A stretch of 64,000 bases of DNA from Xanthostigma xanthostigma. Taxonomy: Eukaryota; Arthropoda; Insecta; Raphidioptera; Raphidiidae. Each line of letters opens with the position of its first letter. The stretch's first letter is position 1. Both the position numbers and the translations under genes were made by a program. Shown piece after piece: positions 57,045-64,000 of this stretch. The notes beneath the pieces were generated by a model. That model ran no database searches, had not been told where the DNA came from, and worked only from the letters and a program-made list of their open reading frames with translations. The stretch spans positions 48,557,665 through 48,621,664 of the forward strand of contig OY754468.1 in NCBI GenBank assembly GCA_963575645.1. The letters run 5' to 3'.

Positions 57045-57490
57045 AAAAAATTGGTTGTCTGTAAAGTCGGTTTACGGACGATAGTTTTACGTGATAACGT
57101 ATTCCGTTCGAATATCATATTTAATAATACATAACCTAAATTTTAGTAGCTGTCAAACTATATTTTTACCGACTAATAATTTTATCAACCAAAGCAAAAT
57201 ACATATTTTTAAGCAATTATAAAAGACATTTAAAATATATATATTATATATTTGTTAACAAACCGTATAATTTATCTAGGCCATCTGTCAGATGTAGCTT
57301 TCGCTGGAACAGCCGAAAAAAATGTTGAACGCACACTACTCTCTGACGTCACGCGAGAACAGGGAGAAATGCGGCTTGGGCCGATCGTGCATCTCTATCG
57401 CTTATATTGCGCTCTCGCTTGCGGAACGTTACTCTTTTTCGTGTGTGCTGGCGGTGTTTCATCAATTTATAAGACGTTATCACGTCAAAA
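57045..57490 (-). repeat. repeat M, long form
   Basis: TTGGTTGTCTGTAAAGTCGG at the left, ATAAGACGTTATCACGTCAA at the right. Its ~250-bp middle (AACCTAAATTTTAGTAGCTG, GGGCCGATCGTGCATCTCTA) is partly shared with 42200-42500. The ~90-107-codon open frames are repeat sequence. Confidence 0.78.
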
Positions 57491-57849
57491 ACTTTTTCAA
57501 AATGATTACTCTCTTAAAGCTTAAAGAAAAAAATTCGGCGATTCGATCAACAAAAAATGACATTCTTATAAGAATTCTGTATGATTTCTTAGCTGCAATA
57601 AATTTGTTAATTATATTTATGTGGTTTGTCGGACAGTCGATATAGGAAACAGCGCATGTATGAAAGCTCTCTATCCACAGGTGGCTTTTTTCTGTCTCCG
57701 CGCGCGAATTCTAAGCACAGAATAAAGTTCCTTAACAATGTAAAGATTACCAAACGTCTGCGCGTTGAAGTGGCAACTTCAGTTGCGTTAAAGGCACGAT
57801 CGTAAAAAATAAACCGCTGGATCGATTTTGATGAAACTTAATACACTAT

Positions 57850-57935
57850 CCAAATCTTTGATTAACGTCTGATTAGAACTCTTCAATAAATAAAATTATC
57901 GACCAATTTTTCAGACAATATATAACACCCTATCT
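57850..57935 (+). repeat. Penelope-like terminal repeat, copy E (solo)
   Basis: AAATCTTTGATTAACGTCTG to TTTTTCAGACAATATAT with no body. The same terminal block as copies C and D. Confidence 0.75.
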
Positions 57936-58190
57936 ATTGGTACGCAAACATTTAAAAATATTTAATTAATTAATTAAGATAATATTGTTTATCAAATTTT
58001 CATTATTATATTATTATGTTGACTGTTGATAATGAAATAACAGGATTTAAGTTCTGGATATGCAATGATATATTATAGAATATAGACAATAGATTTGCAC
58101 CTTTACGAGTTAAAAAAAGTATAAATTATATAAATTTTATTTTTGAAGTGAAACTTTCTTTTTGATTTATAATTTTCTTTTTATAATATA

Positions 58191-58737
58191 CTAGCGACCC
58201 GGCCCTACCTGGGTGTACAACTGTTCTTTTTATATATGTATAATACGCGCCACGAATCTAAAAGGCTCGGAAGTTCAACACCGTAAAGAGCAATATGATA
58301 GAAGAGAAACTACCGTATGAGATGCTAGCGAACTCTAGCGAGCCAGAATCATACTGGTCAGCTGTGACGCACGCTACGCATTGGTTTGCATCTAGACTAT
58401 AATACGCGCCACGAATCTAAAACGCTCGGAAGTTAGATGCAAATGCGGGATTGCGCTTGTACAGTCTGTTGAAAAACTACAAACTCGCAACCCAACAAAA
58501 CTAAAATAACAATAACAACTTGACAATAGCGCACTCGACTGTACTTTACAGCAGGAAAGCTACAAGTGACAAAGGCAACGAGCGATCACGGCCAATCACC
58601 GACGAGCGCACGTTCCGTGCAGTAAGCTGGGAGGTGGTGGGAGTATCAACGGCTCTAAAATGTGCCTTTGCGACGCTGTTTGTGACTAACTTCCGAAACT
58701 TTTAAATCCGTGGCGCGTATTATATATTGTATATAGA
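58191..58737 (-). mobile_element. Helitron (minus) with nested inverted repeat
   Basis: The minus strand starts A|TCTATATACAATATATAATA and ends GGGTCGCTAG|T. Inside, TAATACGCGCCACGAATCTA (58241) and its inverted partner at ~58687-58722 form a 35-bp TIR, with a third direct copy at 58402. This is either a nested MITE or a Helitron-internal repeat. Confidence 0.7.
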
Positions 58738-59033
58738 TATGTTTTGTGTTATCGGAAAATTCTGCAAAATTAAAGACGTGTCTATGAAAACACTATAGCG
58801 CAGAAATGTTTGAACTAACAGCATTGAGCAAATTCTACCTGATGTCGCTACATGGCACAAAAACAGAGTTTTTTTGACAAAACAGTCATTTTTGTACAAA
58901 TTATATACAGAAACCTTCCTCGTTTATCGCTCTTTCTATTAGTGAAACCCGTATGAAAATCCGTTCGGTAGCTAATCAAATTTTAGTTACACTTCTGAAC
59001 CGTCAGATGGCAAAACGAACTATGCACGTAGAG

Positions 59034-59427
59034 CAGTGTTTTTCAACCTTTTTCATGATGCGACCCCCCTGGTATGAAAAAATATTTCGCGACCCACCTG
59101 GTATGAAAAAATATTTCGCGACCCCCCGACCCACCGCTTTTTTATCATGTATGTATGTGTATGTTACAGTGTTACAAATATTCATTCCATGCGACGTTTT
59201 TATACGTCTCCATAATTAGGATTCGGATATAAGTACATAATATAGTACGTAAAACACATTATTTTACAAATTATTACATACCTACATCGAATACGTCGCC
59301 AATTGATAACTAACTAACGCAATTTACGCACATAGGTATTAATAAAATTCTCTCGACCTCTGGCGACCCCCCTACAGAAGCTTCGCGACCCCCCAGGGGG
59401 TCGCGACCCACAGGTTGAAAAACACTG
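59034..59427. mobile_element. hAT-type MITE with perfect target duplication
   Basis: CAGTGTTTTTCAACC ... GGTTGAAAAACACTG, flanked by ACGTAGAG at 59026-59033 and 59428-59435. CGCGACCC and the tandem CTGGTATGAAAAAATATTTC repeats lie inside. Confidence 0.93.
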
Positions 59428-59435
59428 ACGTAGAG

Positions 59436-60090
59436 AATAGAACGCCTGGTTCTTATCAAAACTGGTATTGGCGCGAGCAAATTCGCAGGTAAATGCTAGT
59501 AAAATCATAAAATGCAACGGACTTTCAAAGTGTAATAGTGTATGCAAATCTTGTAAGTTATATGATACGTTTGATAGGTATAATTTTTGAAATATGCAAC
59601 TGACGTAAGGAGTCCTTAATGTTCGTCCATAATTTTGAAAGTCACGTAAGAAATGTCCACTAAACTTATTACTCAAAAACCAAGTCTGATTTAGTGTTTG
59701 ATAATGGTAGTTCCCTTTACGGCGCGGTTAAACTAGAAGTTTTCATTGCAATGGAGAACTGTAAAACTTTCCAGACAATTTTATAAAGCTCAAATAGAAC
59801 AAGTTATGCAATATGAACGAGGAAAGCTCCATACTGGAACTTAACTATAAATGAGTTATGTAATAACTATTAAAAATGATACTATTAACGTTTTATGGGA
59901 ACACTCTGATATTATACGAATATTGGAATATGCAGTTGAGTTCATTTTATACACGGAAACATATTTGTAATTAAAGGATGAAACGATTAGCTTTGGACTT
60001 TTTCGGATAAGCTCACGTAATCGTCTCGTAATATAATTTAAAATAAATTATAATAAAATTAATACACAATTTAAAATATTTATTTTGAAT
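59436..60090. other. no gene recognised
   Basis: Nothing recognisable. Confidence 0.4.
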
Positions 60091-60168
60091 AATAAGAAAA
60101 AATTCGCAGGTTTGTGGACAAAAGTTATATTTATAATTGTCCACAAACCTGCGAATTTTTTCTTATTA
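60091..60168. repeat. 31-bp-arm hairpin related to 53146
   Basis: AATTCGCAGGTTTGTGGACA and its reverse complement with a 16-bp loop. It is followed by TGGACACGATATCTAATATA as at 53281. This is the same retrozyme-like family with the ribozyme-bearing core deleted. Confidence 0.85.
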
Positions 60169-60707
60169 ACTGTTATCGATGGACACGATATCTAATATAT
60201 TTATTTTGAATGTTTTATTATAAAATTGTTGTTAACAAGATATCTTAGAATGTACACACAGAAAATTTCTGATATCTTAATGTGGTTGGGATTGACAAAG
60301 TGAAAAATAATCAATTAAACGACACATACAAAAAGAAATTTGGATCGGTAGATCACCAAGTACTCCAGATTCTCCCTGATGTGATTTAAAAGAAATATTT
60401 CAGCACTTTTTCACAGCTTATTTTTAATACATTCTATTTCAACCTTTTAAAACCTACTGCCTTTTTTCAGACAAAAAAACATATTTTGTTTCTTTATTTC
60501 ACGGCGTCGTTCAACATGCCAAAACCAAAATTGACACGCGCCGTGACAAAACAAATAGACAAGTACAGTAAATACCCAATTCTAATTATTACCTCTAAAC
60601 TACGTACAATATAATATAAAAGTTTTGAATCGTTACAAGGAGACTGTATACTTATTATAGACGCTAGACATTTGAGGTCACTAGGGAGTTATGATAAAAA
60701 TTTTCTG
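60169..60707. other. no gene recognised
   Basis: ATTATAGACGCTAGACATTT (60654) is another copy of the recurrent 25-bp motif. Confidence 0.4.
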
Positions 60708-61135
60708 TTAAGAGTATTTGTCCCTGCAAATACCCCCTGCACCCTTCATCTCAAATCTTTTCCCCTCGCCTAAAAACGGTTCGCGCTCTCCCGACGCTAT
60801 TTTTAAAGCTAGAGGGTTCCGGTAATCGCCAAATGAAAGACAAAGAATCAGACTACAGATCCTTCAGGCGAATTTTTGAAAAACAGTTTCGCCTACGTGT
60901 GAAATATTACGTAACTTATTATTTTTTTCAAAAGGTTGTAAGTTTTTTCAGGAATTTTTTTTCAAAAAATTCGCCTGAAGGATCTGTAGTCTGATTCTTT
61001 GTCTTTCATTTGGCGTTTATCAGAACCCTCTAGCTTTAAAAATAGCGTCGGGAGAGCGCGAACCGTTTTTAGGCGAGGGGAAAAGATTTGAGATGAAGGG
61101 TGCAAGGGGTATTTGCAGGGACGAATACTCTTAAC
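60708..61135. repeat. large inverted repeat, ~172-bp arms
   Basis: The arms 60708-60880 and 60961-61135 are highly similar (GTCCCTGCAAATACCCC, CTCGCCTAAAAACGGTTCGC, CCTTCAGGCGAATTTTT) with an 80-bp spacer. The 83-codon open frame on the minus strand is within it and has no domain. Confidence 0.92.
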
Positions 61136-61474
61136 TAAGTTTTTGTTCAAAAATAATAATTCTGCGGAAATGCAAATCAAAAATAAAATTGAGAAAATGA
61201 GAGCTATTTTCAAAATGTTCCAAATCCGAGAAACATTTTACAGAGTAATATTTCCACGATTTGAGTATGTGAAAGCGCACTCATAGTGATGAAACATACA
61301 TCGTTCTCTCCGTTTCAATGAGGTGAAGTGCACAATATATGTTTCATCAGGATGTGTAGGTACGAATTAGAGGTTAAATCGGTTCAGGAAAAATCCAGGC
61401 CGAAAGAACCTCAATAACTTAAAAATGTTATGAATTACAATCGAATTTCGGCCATCGGTCGACCACTAGTGTAT
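61136..61474. other. no gene recognised
   Basis: Nothing recognisable. Confidence 0.4.
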
Positions 61475-62022
61475 ACCATATATATTAATACGCTAAGATT
61501 AAAGATGTTTGCCTCCCTTTTTAGAAAAAACCTCACAATTTCTCCACATAAATTATATATCATTTTACAGATAATTGCTTGCTCTACTGACATCGACAAC
61601 TAAACAATTAATTATTATTGCTTTTGTTTTTGTAAATTACTTAAAATACAGCAACGCTGAACAACGTCTGCCATCTGACGGCTTTAATTTTGAAACAACG
61701 TCAACACTTCGATCTGTCATCTGACCTTCATATTGTAATACAACAGACACAATACTGCATACTGCCATCTGACGGCTTTATTTTTGAAACAGCGAGCAAC
61801 GCTGAACAACGTCACAGCAATGCTGCAAGATGCCATCTGACGGCTTAGCTCAACGCTTTTGCTACTTGCGCCTCTATATGACAATTTTAGTAAAATATTT
61901 CTTCGATCTGTCATCCGAGCTTCATATTGTAGTACAACAAAAAGAAGAACGTTATAAGCAGTGTGCAAAATTAGAAACGAATTGAATACCTGCAATCATA
62001 TTTAAAAAAAGGTCACACTAGT
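61475..62022 (-). mobile_element. element N, copy 2
   Basis: Ends GGTCACACTAGT. It is inverted relative to 35446-36030, with GCCATCTGACGGC three times. The 92-codon minus-strand open frame is repeat sequence. Confidence 0.78.
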
Positions 62023-63399
62023 ATATATATATATATATTTATGATACGAGTTATTATCAAAACTTACTACTTTCCGCTTCATTTATACGCTGTGAGCACG
62101 AAGGAAAAACTTGTTTTAAATAAACAAATAAAATATCAAAATGAAATTTAATAAACTTAAACGTTAAATTTTAATTTAAAACGATTCGTGTCGACTAACG
62201 CACACTACGATGTTTAATCAAAAACACAAACAAAAGAGCGTTTGTTCAGTGACGTAGTGCGGTTCGTCGTCCCCGCTCCCCCTCGCGTTGTTTCAATAGT
62301 ACATACTATTACCGCAGTGGCATGAAAGTAGTACTTTATATTTCTGGAAGGTAAATATAGCTATTATGTACGAGTTGTGACATTATGTAAAAACAAGGAA
62401 CAAGCGTCTGCGAAGTTTAATAGTCAAAAAAAGCCATGTAAAGGGTGGTATTAAGGGGTTGAAAAAAATTTTCGGGCATAAAAATACCGAAAAAATTCTT
62501 CGAGTCGTTTCAAATTTGAAATTTAACACTTTAGGAATCATTAAAATGTACTGCTAAAATTTAAAAAAAATCGGCCCGACAGGACCGGACTTACAAATTT
62601 TATGAAATACTAATATAGATTTACATACTGAAGGGTGTATATAATTTGGTACAAATGTTGAATTGATATGTAGTATTGAAATTAAGTAAAACAATGTTGT
62701 TTTAAGGGGTTTATTAAGGGGTAATTTTTTTTATTTTGTCCAAAAACAAAGTTAAGTTCATATAACAGAGCCACACTGCCTATAAAAGCAAATACGCTAT
62801 ATTGTGGGCAGGGTTTGGCACTGCGACCCGGAGTTTTTTTTTAACATTCTAATTAAAAAACAATATTTTTAGGTAATTTTCCAATAAATACTAAATAACG
62901 ATTATTGTTATCCCACCCCTGCTTTAAGTAGCGAAGGTCTTGTATGACAAGCAGTGCCCTTAACTGTGTCAGTAAGTACTGCAGTGCGATGATACCATAT
63001 ACTAAGTACATTGTAGACTCACAACGTCAATGGAACGATAATTGACCGGTTGCAGATGAAACGATTCTGCTACCATCTATTTGTGAAAAACTAAACTTGT
63101 CAGAAAAAAGTTGTTGGCCTGCATTTGTTCAGAATGTCTCTGATTGATCGCCTACGAACAATAAAAATTCTGAGAAGAAAAGTTATTAAATATTTTTTAT
63201 CTTTTGTACAGTTAATGAGATATTAATTAATTAATTATTACCAATAAGCTAAGCGGAATACAATATTAATACAATACACCTAATTTCCCTTCGTTGACAG
63301 CGAAAAAAAAAACGTCACGGAAAATATTTACGGGGCTACCTGTTTCAAAATGTCGGCCATTAAAGTCAAAGCGCGTATTTAAGTTAGGCTGAGCTCACT
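62023..63399. other. no gene recognised
   Basis: A (TA)n run at 62023-62037. GTAAAGGGTGGTATTAAGGG and ATCGGCCCGACAGGACCGGA (62438-62590) look TE-internal. No coding feature. Confidence 0.4.
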
Positions 63400-63715
63400 C
63401 CAAAGACTTTATTTTAAAAAAATCAAAGCGCACCTCTCTCTCTTGCCCCTACAGTAATATACGAATACAAAACGTAACTCTCTCTCTTTCTATCATCACT
63501 AACTTATATCTCCCTCTCAACTTCCAATATACGAAACGTAACTCTCTCTCTTACTATCTTCACTAACTTATATCTCCCTCTCAACTACCGTTCGCCTCGA
63601 ACGATCACGCACCGTTCGCCTCGTCCGATGACGCACTTCCGTAAACGCTTTCGTCAGGCATTTACCAGCTTGTTACCAAGCGTGCCTAAAGAAGTATTAC
63701 TTCAAAAAGTCAGGT
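63400..63715 (+). mobile_element. repeat B, copy 4 (3' part)
   Basis: CACTAACTTATATCTCCCTC (tandem at 63497 and 63560), CGCACTTCCGTAAACGCTTT and AGCGTGCCTAAAGAAGTATT. The 5' GAGTGTGCTTTAGACCAC part is absent. Confidence 0.7.
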
Positions 63716-64000
63716 GTATATGTTGGTGAGAAAGACTAGGGCCACGCCTTTTTGACGTTGAATGAAGACTCTATAATTCCATATTCTCTTGTTACACCGA
63801 ATCCGCAAACAATGTTAGTTAAATAATACAGATGACAGACGCTGACGCTTTCCTTTAAAACCGGCCCCGTCCTTTGATACTGATTTCAAATGCTCACAAC
63901 ACAACGAAACGAACCGGGTAGGGGTACCGCGTCGACCACTTTTATGTTGGTATCACTGGACTGGACTGTGTTCTGACCACACACGTACACAATCACACAC

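Noticed and set aside
57252-57645. 90- and 107-codon open frames
   Set aside because: They overlap each other within repeat M and have no domain-like sequence.
61717-61995. 92-codon minus-strand open frame
   Set aside because: It lies in element N, whose other copy (35446-36030) does not keep the same frame over that length.

Overview
ORGANISM. The window looks like a lepidopteran (moth or butterfly) nuclear genome. It is AT-rich, has one spliced gene and is otherwise packed with non-coding repeats. The best taxonomic marker is a set of non-autonomous Helitrons that begin TCTATACTAATAT..., end in CTAG and sit between A and T. This is the Lep1-like type I know from Lepidoptera. No bacterial-type feature is present. 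LAYOUT. (1) Bases 473-6560 hold the last six exons of a plus-strand LOTUS-Tudor gene of the Tejas/TDRD5 kind (piRNA pathway, germ granules). All five splice junctions keep the reading frame. Its upstream exons lie outside the window, and its introns carry palindromic MITEs, a hAT MITE with a perfect 8-bp target duplication, and other repeats. (2) Bases 6.9-50 kb are a repeat field: Helitrons (several with an internal tRNA-Lys-like block), hAT, pogo-like and unclassified MITEs, truncated LINE 3' ends, inverted element pairs, a 92-bp tandem array, a retroposed poly(A) sequence and Penelope/retrozyme-like repeats. (3) Bases 50.36-53.10 kb are a ~2.7-kb element with ~255-bp terminal inverted repeats. 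It encodes, on the minus strand, a damaged FEN1/XPG-like nuclease domain joined through a short intron to a cysteine-rich CXC-type domain. (4) Bases 53.1-64 kb are again repeats, including the best hammerhead-ribozyme-like sequence (minus strand, 56608-56670) and a ~430-bp inverted repeat at 60.7-61.1 kb. HOW THE PARTS RELATE. The only cellular gene I can support is the LOTUS-Tudor gene, which by family knowledge acts in transposon silencing by piRNAs. It sits beside many transposon remnants, but I infer no functional link from that. The most interesting non-gene signals are a recurring motif (CTGANGA, one extra base, a stem-loop, then GAAACGTH) in several unrelated-looking repeats, which matches a minimal hammerhead core as in Penelope-like elements and retrozymes, and the nuclease-CXC element. 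All calls come from reading the sequence; no database search was run.
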